Part shown: positions 1 to 19,028 of the stretch, one piece after another
How the letters are laid out: the number at the start of each line of letters is the position of its first letter
How positions within the stretch are numbered: the stretch's first letter is position 1
Assembly: GCF_024713975.1 (NCBI RefSeq)
Contig: NC_091095.1
Location: forward strand, 8,323,501 to 8,387,500
DNA length: 64,000 nt
From: Paralichthys olivaceus
Lineage: Eukaryota; Chordata; Actinopteri; Pleuronectiformes; Paralichthyidae
Reading direction: 5' to 3'
Translations under genes and position numbers: made by a program
Notes under the pieces: generated by a model
Database searches by the model: none
Told to the model about the DNA's origin: nothing
What the model saw: only the letters and a program-made list of their open reading frames with translations

Positions 1-599
1 GTTCTTTATGTTTGTACTTCTTGCATTCATGCTTTTTCCAATATTGTAAAAATTGTAATTGTGTAATTAAACACAACACTGAAAATATTTTTTTATGTCA
101 TTCATTTAAAATATGTTACAAAAAAACTTCAACAGCCCGGTTTGGTTTAGACTTTGGCTAGGTTGTCCTCTGTGTAGTGTTTTTATGAATCAATGACACA
201 TCATTCTAATGAAGATCAATCGTAATCAGAAAATAGTTTTTTGAAACCTCAACCTATGTCCAATCAGGCGGGGAGAATGAAATAAATGTGATTGGCAGAT
301 TCAAATGGTATAGACTAAAGTTGACTATTGGGTGGGTAGAGTAGACATTTGGGTGGGTATTGCCCACCCCTGCCCACTTCTAGATCTGGGCCCCGTTAAC
401 AAACTGTTGAGAAAGTGAAAGTCGAAAGAGAGAGAAAAATTATTCTGTATCAGCACACTGATGCAGTCCCCCACCAAAACTGAATGGGTGATTTTCTGAC
501 CCAGACTGCATCCTTCTACCAAGTTTTGTGGGAATCTGTCTGACAGATGAAAACGTAACCTTGTTCCAGGTAAAAATGGAAATCTGTGTGTAGCTCTAC
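1..599 (-). other. LRP intron 7, partial, left arm of large inverted repeat
   Basis: The sequence is non-coding here. Positions 1-599 reappear in reverse complement at 62321-62919 with no visible length difference. A remnant of a teleost dispersed repeat lies around 470-560. Confidence 0.7.
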
Positions 600-8386
<7,787 letters not shown>

Positions 8387-9557
8387 GCTGAATGCGTCCT
8401 CCACACGGACTCTGTATGGAAGGTCCTCCAACTCCACCTCCGATGCTGCCACTGAAACACACGCGGTCGCGGATATATGACGTCACAGACGCTCCTGTCG
8501 AAGTATAGGTATGTGAATGAAAACCTTTTACAAAAAGTATTTATTTCCTCACTACTTTAAACACTTAAAAAAAACTTAGTTTGTTTTAATGTACGAATTC
8601 ATTAACAACAGTAGATCAGTTATATAAAAAAACATATGTATATATTAACAAGAAAAGAAAAGAGGGTGAGTAGAGCAGATGGTAACAATACAATTGTATA
8701 AATATTATATAGAAATATAGGCATATATATCACTTTGTACATTTTTTTTAATGAAAAACAAAAGTAACCGATAATCCGCATGTAAATATTGTTGAGAAAG
8801 TCATGAATTAGTTTGGATGCAGAGCAGCAGATGATGATTGTTTTATATTTTAGATATTAATTCATTTGAGTAGAAATCATAAAGGAGACATGGTGTGTGT
8901 TCTCTCTTTATTGTAGCTTCTGTGATTACAGATTGAAAAGCTCCACTAAAGTTAAATGTAACAATTAAAACTGTTAAAAAACAATATCACACCTCCACTG
9001 AACATATCCAGGACAATAGACCTGTGCTATATGAGCACCTTCTCTCTTTTGACCACATAAACGCTATTTATAATGATAGTGAGACTTTATACCATTAAAA
9101 ACTTTAAAAAAAGATTTTTTTAACAACTAATAATATTCCCAACTGGCCTGCCACTTACAGATTTTCTATTAATATACCAAATGTCTCTGCCCCACCCCCT
9201 CAGCTATTTACATGACACTATTTTTTCAATCCCGTATTTTGGGACACTTCAAAAACTTGAAATGCAAACAGTGGGGGTGTCACCATGAACAAGAGTGAGG
9301 AGAAATATCTCTCAAGGATCTTATTATAAAGATATTTAATATGAGGTCCACACCTCTTTCAACCATACCCCTCAGAGAACTGTTGAGTCCTCCACTTTTC
9401 CACGGTGTTAGCACCCAGTATGCCCACACTAGCTTTACATGGTGATAAGTCTACTTGCACAATTGGAACTGATGATTTAACATCCATTACATTTTTCTTT
9501 TCGGCTCATTATGCAAACAGAATAACCAGTTGGACAAAAAACGTAAACAAAGGACAG
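8387..9557. other. LRP promoter region and AT-rich spacer to ndufa7
   Basis: The LRP promoter should lie just above 8386. The rest (about 8520-9550) is AT-rich with no coding signal that I can support. No dispersed element was recognised with confidence. Confidence 0.5.
8478..8485 (-). promoter_or_regulatory. palindromic CRE (TGACGTCA) upstream of LRP
   Basis: A perfect 8-bp cAMP-response element lies about 92 bp above the LRP start codon, in a short CpG-containing stretch (cacgcggtcgcg) that suggests a promoter. Function is inferred from the motif and position only. Confidence 0.45.
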
Positions 9558-9563
9558 TTTATT
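9558..9563 (-). terminator. ndufa7 polyadenylation signal AATAAA
   Basis: AATAAA on the minus strand, about 112 bp after the ndufa7 stop codon. It is the first canonical signal downstream. Confidence 0.6.
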
Positions 9564-9674
9564 CACACTTTCTATTGTACAGGATACAAACACCATGAGC
9601 TGTGGTTTAGGCCTCTACAGCAGCATTGGATGGAGAAATGAGGCTTTTGGTGCTGAAGGGATATCTCCTGCTGC

Positions 9675-11333
9675 TCAGAGGTACGGCTCGTCTGTGGAGA
9701 GTGGTGGGTCTTTATATACAGCACCCGGGGTAACTGGAGGCTTTGGGGCTTCAGCAACTTGGCTAGAAGAGATTTAACAAAATACATGTTCGATGATTCA
9801 GCTAAAACTGCAAATGGACATTTTCATAGAGGAGGGAAAACAGACACTGTGGTTTCTCAGTGTTGGCAGCAGGATATAAAGGCTCATGTTAAAATACTTC
9901 AGAGTAATACATCTTGGGCAGAAAGCTCAAACTTATTGTTTGATTTAAAGCTCACGTCAGGGCAACACTGGCAGAGTGAGCAGCATGTTTTCGACACGGA
10001 AAGTCTTGCATTCCATTTTGGTGCTCATCTTATCAGGTCAGAGCGGCCACACTGTCTGCATGACATGCAGGCGTGTGAGCTGCGCTGCTCTTCTTCTTCA
10101 AGGTCTCGCCTATCATCTCTGTGTGCTGAAAGCAGTTCACAGCACAATAGACAATGAAAATGATTTTTCACCACATGTTTGTCAAATATATCACAAAAAT
10201 ACATATTTGTAACACTTTGTTTACCCATTTCAAAGTAAAAGCACTCCAGCATTTCTATTGACTGAATCCATTCTTTCAGTTTAACAAGTATTTTTTGTTA
10301 TTGTATTGATGACAGGCACAGCCATCATGTACTGCACATATGGCCAGTGTGGCCCAAGCTTCACTGCACCTCCACTTACTTCAACTATGACCATAACTAC
10401 TATCTCATATATTCATGTAGTACCCACCTGACTTATATAAATGCATCCATTGTGTTGTGAGGGAAATTTTTTTTTCTTGTTACCAGTCTGCAGTGATTAA
10501 GTTATTTACCTGCCAGCAGTGAGAGCCTTCTGTGATGACATGACGACTGTGGCAGGTACTGACAGTCTGCGTCCATCTCTGGTGAAGTAGTAGTTGCTGG
10601 CGTACTTGTGGCTCGGGCCAACAGGCAGTTTGGGCGGTGGCTGTGTCCTACAGAAAACAAAGTTCTTTCAAAGATGTAGCTACAGCAAATAAAAGAACTG
10701 GGGGAAAAAAATGCATATGAATGACATTTCATGTTTGGAAGCACAGGGTGAGGTGAGGGGTATTCAGCTTAAAATGCAACTTCACCACTAGATATCAATG
10801 AATTCTACACACAGGACCTTGAAATGTTGAGGTGGTAACGACGCTCTAAGAAGCAGAAGTCTTGATTTCTGATCTTTCATTGCTTTACATGCAGCAGTTG
10901 TGTCTTTTTCAAACCAGCGAAAAGCACAACGGTGTTTTTTTCTGACAATGCAGCCCCTGATTCACTTTCAACACAGGTATCGGAATTGATTAGCATCCGT
11001 TGGTTCTCCCGGGGTCAAGACCACAGCTGTCAGAGGGTCTTACCTCTTTGCAATCTCCTCATATCGCAGCTGGAGTTTGGTTTGCAGGTCCCGCTGAAAA
11101 AGTTTAAAAGTTATTTCATTAACAGAGCAGACTGATCGCAGGAACACTGTGCACAACCCTGCAGCTAGCTCCTCAATGCTACATGCTAACTAACAATGGC
11201 AGGTTAAATTATTCCCCCGCGGAGATAAGCCTGTGTCACATTAACACCACGTCTTGGCTTCAGTTTAAAGTCTGTTTCTTACCCCTGCTAAGAAATTTCG
11301 AAGCCTCTGGATGATTTTGGTGGCGGTCGCCAT
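9675..11333 (-). CDS. ndufa7: NADH:ubiquinone oxidoreductase subunit A7 (complex I B14.5a)
   Basis: Four coding exons: 11333-11283, 11093-11044, 10647-10510 and 9762-9675. The phases are 0, 2 and 2, all introns are GT-AG, and the product is 108 residues, close to the usual 110 or so. It starts [17 protein letters not shown], continues with [11 protein letters not shown] and [20 protein letters not shown], and ends LSTDEPYL, all recognisable NDUFA7 segments. The product is an accessory subunit of mitochondrial complex I. The tandem units of this window begin inside exon 1, at the codons for IIQR, so the promoter and first nine or so codons are copied at 25880 and 40407 while the rest of the gene is single-copy here. 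Confidence 0.95.
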
Positions 11334-12300
11334 GTTTGCTGTTGTGAAGGACACGGGGCTTCTTCTGTGGTGTTGAGCGGAGTCTCTCAGCACGTCGCTG
11401 CCCCCCGGAGGATACAGAGGAGAACTGCAGCAATAGATGTGAATTAGTGACCAGGTCATTCACATCCTCAGCAGAGCGATTGTATGTCAAAGTTTGGGTA
11501 AATAATTATATGTGTATGTTAAATTTGAGTGAAAAGAAAAAAATACATTTAAAAAAATCATCATATGTTAATGCACTGTTATTTTTTAAATTAAATTAAT
11601 CAAAACATGAATAACACTTATGAACTCATTTGGCCTTAACTTAACTTAAGACAGGTCAACAATTGTCATTAGGAACTAGAATGGCATATCTCTGCATAAT
11701 TCCACCAAGTCCCAACAGCTCTCTCTTTGGATTTGCACCAAATTGGACACATTTATAAAAATCAAGTGTCAATTTGTCATATGCAAGTTAACACAGGGTC
11801 AAAAGCACAATGAAAGGTGTTGGACAAGAATAAATCAATAAGCTCAGCAATGCAGTAGTTAAATTAAAATAAAAGCAAGGTAGAAAGTGCTTAATAGAAA
11901 AAAGTCAAATACATCACGAAACTAAGACTATATACATTCAAAGATGCAATGTGAGATTCGTTGCAAATGAAGTGATGACTTTAACTGTGTGGAGTGTATG
12001 TGTGTAGTTATTGCACCATATGTGTAACAGTTGTGATTCACATGTTTCCGAATAATGCGCAAACAGGCAGGAAAAATGTGCAGAGGGTCAAGATCCATGA
12101 ATTATTACCTGAAAAATCCACAAAAATGTTGTTAAATAGTGAATATGGCCCGAATAACACAAACAAGTTCAGGCCACATTTGGAACCTTTGGTTAATGTG
12201 TGGAATTGCTTCGGCTTACTTGTGACTCAGATCTGGCCCGACTGTCATCACTTCATGCAATATGTGGGCTGTATGTGGTGTGAGCAGGATGGATGGATGG
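11334..12300. other. unit 1: ndufa7 upstream region and AT-rich spacer
   Basis: The first 150 bp are the likely ndufa7 promoter. Dispersed-repeat text (aattccaccaagtcccaaca, tttgcaccaaattggacac) lies at about 11640-11830. A 161-codon reading frame at 11994-12479 merely runs into the LDL-A exon relic and is not accepted as a gene. The equivalents are 25900-26886 and 40430-41407. Confidence 0.5.
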
Positions 12301-12712
12301 ACGAGATGAGACCCCGGAGCTGTGTGGTTCGACCCAGCCTCGGCCACAGACCCCTCATGAATGTGCAGCTTGAGAGTATCAGTGTGGAGACAGGCAATGC
12401 ATCGGCCAGGCCTGGAGGTGTGACCACGCACCCAACTGCTCTGACAACAGCCACGAGGACTGTGGACTGTGGTGAGTGATGTGATCTGACTCTTTCATTT
12501 CTGCCAACACCACTGACTGTGTTACATTAAAATTACACCTTTATCTAAAGCAACTCACTTTTTTTGGAAAAACAATAAAGGATCCCACTCAGATTTGTTG
12601 AGCTCACTGGCTTCTCACACGTGTAACAGAGGAGCTAGGAATAGAACCAACAATTAATAGCTGAACTGCTCAACCACCTGAGTGCAGCATCAATGTGGTG
12701 CGTGCAAAGTCG
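12301..12712 (+). pseudogene. inverted relic of LRP LDL-A repeat 4 exon end plus intron (unit 1)
   Basis: The reverse complement of LRP at about 6060-6470. The coding part (12317-12475) still shows the cysteine spacing and a donor gtgagtgatg. However, it has a TGA where the codon after 'CAA' should be serine, and the calcium motif is altered (CSDNSHEDC). Intron sequence follows to 12712. Orientation is opposite to the LRP gene. Confidence 0.85.
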
Positions 12713-12923
12713 CACCAGGTGTTCTGCTCCGACTCAGACAGAGAGAGATTTTATTTTTTATTTTTACAAAAACCCCAACCCACTATTTTTATATTTGCAT
12801 TGTTAAAATCTGTCCGTTTTAAAATAAAGTGCTAATGTAAATTAATAATTAAAAATACATCAATCAGTTAAAAAATGTGGAAAAGACAGCTGATCGTTGG
12901 TTACAGTGCGGATTATGGTTTTA

Positions 12924-13020
12924 AAGAGAGAGAGAGACAGAAAGAGAGAGAGACAGACAGACAGACAGAAAGAGACAGAAAGTGAGAGAAAGGGGGGGGG
13001 GAGAAAGAGAGCGAGAAAGA
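12924..13020 (+). repeat. GA/GACA-rich simple repeat (unit 1)
   Basis: Purine-rich (GA)n with GACA interruptions and a G9 run. The length differs in the other units (27511-27590 and 42032-42109). Confidence 0.95.
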
Positions 13021-13257
13021 GTCAGAAATTATAGATTTATTATATCTCTGTAGACCAGCTGTTGGTCTGTGATGGAGCAGATAACCTCACTGTGTCCTGA
13101 CATCAGCCTGAAACTCTCCAGGTCATGAGTCGCTCTGTAAAAACCTGCAGCACTGACATCCTGTCCACCCTGTTGGTTCGTCTCACACTTTATCTGGACT
13201 ATCCAAGAAAATGGCTCCATTCATGCGGGAAGCCGACTTGACGCTGCGGTAACCGAA

Positions 13258-14135
13258 ATGGATGCAGAAATGGACTTATTCTCTTTCCTGAAAACGCGAA
13301 ATATACCTGATAGTGTCATCAACCAACTTAAAGATGATAAGGTAAATATAGATGTTAACTTTAGTGACATAAAGTAAGCAATACATGTCTAGCCTAATGA
13401 TGCTAGCTTTCTCTATCTGCTATGTTAATGTAATTTTTCAAATGTTTTTGACGTGTGCCTTGCTTATTACAGATCGACATCAACTTCATAGATGTTATGA
13501 CAGATGAGGAGTTAGGACAGTATATCAAACCATTTGGGGACAGACTTGCACTCAGAGCATTTTGTCGTAAAAGAACTGTGACAAACGAAAAGTCAGGAGG
13601 AGTGGAGACAGTGAAGTCCGCTCACATGCAAAGAGTAAGAGACAGGCTCGGGGAACATCGGAAAACTCCCGCCAACAGAGACACGGAAGGCTCTGGTATT
13701 GTTGGCAATAAACATGCAGTCAAAGCCACTCGGCGGGTTGAAATGGGATGGCTCCACTTTGATAACGGCACTTATCACCAGATCAAAACAAGAAATGGAG
13801 GTGGAACACGGCACCTGTCAGTCCAGAAATCAGTAACTATGGGTGAACTGCTGGAGACGGGCAAGGGCTTGTTTTTTCAAAATGGATATTCATCCAAAGG
13901 ACCGGTGGAAGACTTCGAGTTTGATATTCGTGATTACAATCACTATGCGCCGGTATGGCCGGCCACTTGCCGTGCAAGAGAGTTGGAAGTCGGTGTCAAT
14001 GTGCACATTGCACTGGCAATGGATGGAAGAGAAAGTGCTCTGCCTTACCTGTATGTATGGGAATGTGCCCCAAGGTATAACACGCCAGCGTCCCTTTCAT
14101 GTCTCGGAGCAGTGCTCCTTTCTCGGTTTTGCTAG
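13258..14135 (+). CDS. SAM-like teleost-expanded gene fragment, truncated by gypsy (unit 1)
   Basis: Two exons join in frame: 13258-13341 (MDAEMDLFSFLKTRNIPDSV...) and 13473 onward (IDINFIDVMTDEELGQYIKP...), with donor gtaaat, acceptor ttacag and phase 0. Residues 1-58 look like a SAM-type helical domain. Residues 110-188 (GGGTRHLSVQKS, GKGLFFQNGYSSKGP, FEFDIRDYN) match, from memory, the N-terminal region of a family much expanded in teleosts and annotated as G2E3/HECT-like. Homology appears to stop near residue 188. The frame then runs about 60 codons, through sequence that includes gypsy RT read out of frame, to a stop at 14135 (248 residues in total). No C-terminal catalytic domain is present, so the fragment is probably non-functional, though the spliced frame is open. 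Confidence 0.6.
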
Positions 14136-16073
14136 TTACTACCGTTGCTTTGTGGAGGCAACAGTTGGTGGCCGAGCTTGCAGGCATTAAGCCCAACAAA
14201 AGGTCAGGTCAGGCCCTGGGCACCGCATGGACACTTCAGTGTGAGGAAAGTTTTGAGGACTTAAAGTCAAGGTTGGTTACAGCCCCTGTACTGACATATA
14301 CTGATTTTTCATGCCCTTTCATCTTAGAGATTGATGCCAGCCATAGTGGCCTTGGGGCTGTCTTACCACAGGAGACGGACAACCGTGTCAGGCCCGTGGC
14401 TTACACCAGCAGAGGCCTTCGGCCCATGGAGTGCAACATGTTAAACTACAGCTCCATGAAGCTGGAATTCCTTGGGCTCAAGTGGGCCATGACGGAGAAG
14501 TTCTGGGAGTACTTGCTGGGGCATAAGTGTGTTGTGTACACTGAAAATAACCCGTTGAGCTATCTCCTGTCTGCCAAGCTGGGGGCCACTGAACACCGAT
14601 GGGCTGCTCAACTGGCTGCTTTTGATTTTGACCTAAAGTATCGCTCAGGTCGCAACAATAAAAATGCAGATGCCCTTTCATGGCAGTATGTATCTGCTCC
14701 CAACATAGTGGCACATTCCTTGCCTGGAACCTCTGCCCCACCAGTCTCCATCGAGATTCACGTCCGGCTCCTGTAATGCTGGCAACTCAGTCAATGGTCT
14801 CTGTTCTCCCGTCCATTCTGCTTCTGACATCTGTTCCTTGCAGGAGGCTGATGCCCTGCTAACGGATGTCTTTGTGTTTTGGCGGCGGAAGGCATCGCCT
14901 ATCTCAGTTGAAAGGGGACAGCTTTCCAGGTCGGCTAAGGCACTTTTGCATTAGTGGGACCGCCTAGGGGAGAAGGACGGGGTCCTCTTCCGCCAGGTCT
15001 TCCGCCCAGATGGGGGAGAACAGTTACTACAGCTCGTTTTGCCTGCAGTCCTCAAGCAGGAGACTTTGAACCAGCTACACCAAGAACATGGCAACCAGGG
15101 CATTGAGCGTACCGCTGAACTAGTCCGGTAGTGCTGCTACTGGCTGGAATGTCTTCAGACATCAAGCAGTGGGTCCAAGAATGCGAGCGCTGCTAGGTTG
15201 CTAAGGACTCAGGACGCTTGTCCCATAGCTTCATGGGCCATCTGCTCACTTCTAGGCCAAACGAAATCCTAGCTGTGGATTTCACACTCTTAGAGCCTTC
15301 CCGGAATAGGTTGGAGAACATTTTGGTCATGACTGATGTGTTCAGCAAGTTCACTGTAGCTATCCCTACACGGGATTAACAGGCCTCCACTGTGGCCCAG
15401 GTTCTGCTTTCTGATTGGTTCTATAAGTTCAGGGTTCCAAGCCGCATTCACTCTGACCAAGGAAGGAGCTTTGAGAGTTCCTTGATCCATCAGCTTTGTT
15501 GTCTGTACGGAGTTGCAAAATCCCGCACCACTCCGTACCACCCAGCAGGTAACGGTCAGTGTAAGCAGTTTAACCGCACTCTTCACAACCTCCTGCCTAC
15601 CCTTCTACCGTCGCAGAAACAGGATTGGGCCTCTTGTTTGCCACAGGTATTATTCTGCTGTAACACCACACTTCATCAGGCTACTGGGGAGTCTCCTTTT
15701 TGTCTGATGTTTGGACAGGAACCCCGACTTCCGGTTGACTTCCTCTTGGGTCGAGTCCAGGACCCAGTACCAGGTGAGGTACAGGGCTGGGTGGTTGAAC
15801 ACTAAGCCAGACTGAGAATAGCCTTTGAGGGTGCACATGAGCGGCTGTTGGCAGCTGCTGGCCGACGGAAGGAGCAGCACGATCAACGGGGCCAAAATGT
15901 ACCTATGCTGGGTCAGTTAATGTACATGAGAAACCACAGTGCCCGGGGTCGTCACAAGATCCAAGATCTCTGGAGCTCAGTAATTTACCAAGTTTTGAAG
16001 GCTCCTCTTGGTGAGGGAGCAGTGTACACTGTTGCACCTGTGAATGACCTGCACAAGGTCAGGAATATGCATC
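14100..16073 (+). mobile_element. Ty3/gypsy pol remnant: RT end, RNase H, integrase (unit 1)
   Basis: The end of a reverse transcriptase (FLGFASYYRCF) shifts frame into an RNase H region (FILEIDASHSGLGAVL, SMKLEFLGLKWA, LSYLLSAKLGATEHRWAAQL) at about 14165-14700. An integrase follows, with a zinc-binding segment near 15060 and a core region at 15280-15800 (TDVFSKF, HSDQGRSFES, YHPAGNGQ). The coding sequence is dead. There are frameshifts near 14160 and 14740 and stop codons near 14952, 15128, 15195, 15377 and 15802. The 5' part of the element (gag, protease, most of RT) is missing, and the 3' end is cut at 16073. Confidence 0.88.
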
Positions 16074-16664
16074 ACATATGTTTTCTTCTCTTTAATGAAT
16101 TAAATTACACTTGTTGCAAGGATTCACAATTTCTCTGTTTCCTTTTGAAACAACAAACAAACATTTATTCTAACAGTACATAAACACACCGCTACCATCA
16201 CTGTTTTAATACAATGAAATTTTTACAAATGTTTGACAATGAAACAAATGAAAAACCAACAATCAATAAACCCTGTTTAATAGTAACCATTGTGGCAGCT
16301 TTATTCCTGAACCCTGAGTTATATTTCTCTTGTATTTACAACTATATTTAACATTTGTTTGACATAATTTGGTCGAGGCAAAGTGTTGCAAGTAGAACAT
16401 ATTGTTCAAACATAAATACACAGGATGTTCTAGAAAAATAAAGAAAACTGTACATATATGAGCTTAAGCTGAAAATGAAATAACATCACAACATATGTTT
16501 TAAAAACCCTGAGCAATTATTTTTCAATATTTTTCAAGACTTTTTGGAGTACTGCAGTAGTAAAAGGTATTGTTCAAAAGATTGGAATAAAGGTTTACAA
16601 AAAAGATTTCATGAAGTACAAATGATTTAACTGAAATTACCACCTTATGTTTGTTATGCAGAAT
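16074..16664. other. unit 1: non-coding spacer after gypsy pol
   Basis: AT-rich sequence without a supported gene. In units 2 and 3 it recurs at 30641-31230 and about 45620-46200. Minus-strand AATAAA signals are present (for example near 16305). Confidence 0.5.
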
Positions 16665-16795
16665 TTCTTCTTCCTCCCGGCCACTGTGTGGCACTATGCT
16701 AGGGTTATGGTCCCCTGATTGCTGGGTGGTGCAGGTCTGCTGTTTATAACCGGTTGGGCAGCCACACCAAGCCCCTTCTAGAATTGCGGTCCAAC
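16665..16795 (+). mobile_element. gypsy LTR fragment (unit 1)
   Basis: The stretch 'ttcttcctcccggccactgt' to 'ccccttctag' matches the LTR that starts at 45023 in unit 3, beginning about 14 bp inside the LTR. The flanking LTR ends are lost. Confidence 0.7.
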
Positions 16796-17888
16796 ACCAA
16801 GCCCCAGTCAAAACAAAATCCCACAGACACTCTCACCAAACTGACAAAAATTATAAAGAGATATAACACACAAAACACACACCCAGATGCAATCATCATT
16901 AAAGACCCACCCACAGATACAATGGTAAAATATGGGATCTTCAACAAATTCTGTGTCAGAAACCACTTTCTATCATATATGTGATTATACTGCATCTACA
17001 AAAAAATAAAACAATGACAACAATTATTAAAAAGGCCATCCACACCCATTCCAGTGCCGTATTGTCGGTCTATATTTGTTTTGCTGATTAGGCCTGTCCT
17101 GCATCTTCTCTACTCTTTACATTCATTGTGGGACGACCTACAAACATAATGGGCATAACTTCCTCCATAAGAATTTTAAAGTCACCTGACTGGCTGTGCT
17201 TGTTATGCTATGGATAGCTGCTATCAGGGGTGTAGTTAAGCTTTTCAATTTATGTTTGAATGGTTTTCACAAGTTTTCCAATGAATCTCAACTCATTATT
17301 GTCCCATTCTTTGGGTTCTGCCACTTTACAGCTTGAAGAAAGAGCCCTAATGTCAAATGACAAAACTTGTAAGATTAATTTCATAACATTATTGAACCAT
17401 GTGTGTAAAACTCTTCTAAAATTGCTCAGTAGGGGACAGCACATGTTTCCAACATGTGCTAGAACCAGGTGAAAATTGTGCCATATATCAAGTTTGTTCA
17501 ATAAATCACTGTGTAGGCTGTCTGTCACATTGAGGTCAAGTTTGTTAAATAATCTTAAAATTTGCCAGTAGGGGGCACCATATACTTTTGTTTGGAGCCA
17601 AATTAAAGATTCTTCTTGAGAGTAGGTGCTGGATGCAAAGTGTTAAATTACGTATATGAAGAAGTTAAAAATGAACCAACTTCAGTTCGCAAAGGCAACG
17701 TTGTTTCAGCGTTACACTATATTTTGGACAATAATTCTTGTGTTTCATACAAATATAACTTTTACATTGCAGATAAAAGTACTCTGTCTGGTTTAGGTGA
17801 AACCTCTACCAGTGACATAATAAGTTGCGTCATAGACCTGCCATCAAATGATCACAGGGTATTGTCACCACCAGTGAGATTAATGCTA
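16796..17888. other. unit 1: 3' flank of b3gnt3-like gene
   Basis: Non-coding. The stretches around 17240-17600, with 'agtaggggacagcac' and 'agtagggggcacca', resemble degraded dispersed fish repeats. A plus-strand 93-codon frame (17616-17897) overlaps the b3gnt3 stop. It is open in all three units, but I do not recognise it. Confidence 0.45.
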
Positions 17889-19028
17889 CTAAAATGATTT
17901 CTTTGACAGTTCACATTTTAGATTGGGGTCATTTATTCTTTGCCACATAAGATAGTTGCCTGCTGGAAGGAATCTGTGCACCAGTAAAATCTCTTTATAA
18001 AAGCAAGGATCAAATTCATCTAGTTTTTTAGAGGGAATGTACATTCCTGAGGTCTTCACACCCATATGGGAAACAGGACTAAGTCCTGCTTTGGCCATAC
18101 ACATCCCCATGTAAACATCATCAATAGGAATAAAAGGGATGGACTGGGACATTTTGTATATGACCATAGCTGTATAGCCAGACAGGAGGAAGCCCCCACC
18201 ACCACAATAAGGGGGATAAGAGTCTGACTCCTGTACTTGTACTGGGACATAGTACTTGCTCCATGGGTCTCTAATGGGCCCCACATACTGGATCAAATGT
18301 CCAGTAAAGAGGTGCTTGCTTCCATCATTGTCCCTGAGGCCTTGGAGATACTCAACCATGTTGTCTGTGTTGGCAAAAACATCATCATCACCATTTAGCA
18401 AGAAGCGAGCTTTCGGACAATTTCTTTCCATCCATTCTAAGAAGAGTACCTGCTTCAAGGTGAGGTTGTAGAACGTGTCTCTAAAGTCCCATTGAAGAAT
18501 GTCATTGTATTCATTTTGTTCCATTTCAAGAAGTTTGTTCTGTCTTATTTTTTCAAAACCAGAACCCGTCACTCCTGAGATGAAGATCCTCTTGATCTGC
18601 ACACCATTGTGCGACCTCTCTTTAGCCCAGGTTTTGCGCAGTACCTCTCGACGTTCATAGTTATCAGGAATGCTTTTAATGACCAGGAGGAGGAAGACTT
18701 CTGCAGATTTATCAGCTCCATCACATTTGTCAGGAGTGTCCAGTATCATGGGAAAATGTCGACAGTGTTTATTGTAGAGAAAGTCTTGTATATTTTGAGG
18801 AAGAGAGCTGAAGCCTTCGACATTTCCAGCAGATGTGTTTGTTTGGCATTTCGGCCAGGAGTATACATAGGAGTTGTTTGAGGGGGACTTTCTTATTTTA
18901 GTGCCCTCCTCTCTTACATGTATGGGGCTGCAGATGGGTCTTTTGTCAGTAAAATCTTTACAGAGATGGAAGACCAACAGACCCAAAGCTGCTGCCAGCA
19001 AGAATGTCGTGATGCTGATTTTTCCCAT
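17889..19028 (-). CDS. b3gnt3-like: B3GNT3-like beta-1,3-N-acetylglucosaminyltransferase, copy 1
   Basis: One coding exon of 379 codons. A type II membrane anchor spans residues 9-23 (FLLAAALGLLVFHLC), followed by a stem and a GT31 catalytic domain. Visible GT31 motifs are VLRKTWAKE (129-137), the metal-binding LLNGDDDVFANTDN (210-223), YPPYCGGGGFLLSGYTA (271-287) and PIDDVYMGMC (301-310). Possible N-glycosylation sites are at 51, 64 and 188. The family adds GlcNAc in beta-1,3 linkage to galactose-ended glycans in the Golgi. The C-terminal SGMYIPSKKLDEFDPCFYKE and LLVHRFLP segments point to B3GNT3 rather than B3GNT2 or B3GALT enzymes. A 3' splice acceptor (ccgcag) lies 10 bp above the ATG, so a 5' UTR exon lies upstream. 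This copy starts MGKISITTF, unlike copies 2 and 3. Confidence 0.9.
   Translation of the reverse strand: MGKISITTFLLAAALGLLVFHLCKDFTDKRPICSPIHVREEGTKIRKSPSNNSYVYSWPKCQTNTSAGNVEGFSSLPQNIQDFLYNKHCRHFPMILDTPDKCDGADKSAEVFLLLVIKSIPDNYERREVLRKTWAKERSHNGVQIKRIFISGVTGSGFEKIRQNKLLEMEQNEYNDILQWDFRDTFYNLTLKQVLFLEWMERNCPKARFLLNGDDDVFANTDNMVEYLQGLRDNDGSKHLFTGHLIQYVGPIRDPWSKYYVPVQVQESDSYPPYCGGGGFLLSGYTAMVIYKMSQSIPFIPIDDVYMGMCMAKAGLSPVSHMGVKTSGMYIPSKKLDEFDPCFYKEILLVHRFLPAGNYLMWQRINDPNLKCELSKKSF

Noticed and set aside
11994..12479. 161-codon frame upstream of and through the LDL-A relic (also 26579-27064)
   Set aside because: The C-terminal part is the LDL-A relic read in the wrong frame, and the unit 3 version is cut by a small deletion. 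No homology is seen in the rest.
17616..17897. 93-codon plus-strand frame overlapping the b3gnt3 stop (also 32167-32448 and 47159-47440)
   Set aside because: It is open in all units, but the units are almost identical there and no domain or splice context is recognised. Not accepted as a gene.
17889..19028. Assignment as B3GALT or B3GNT2
   Set aside because: The PIDDVYMGMC motif and the C-terminal SGMYIPSKKLDEFDPCFYKE and LLVHRFLP segments fit B3GNT3 better. The subfamily call remains from memory and should be confirmed by a tree.
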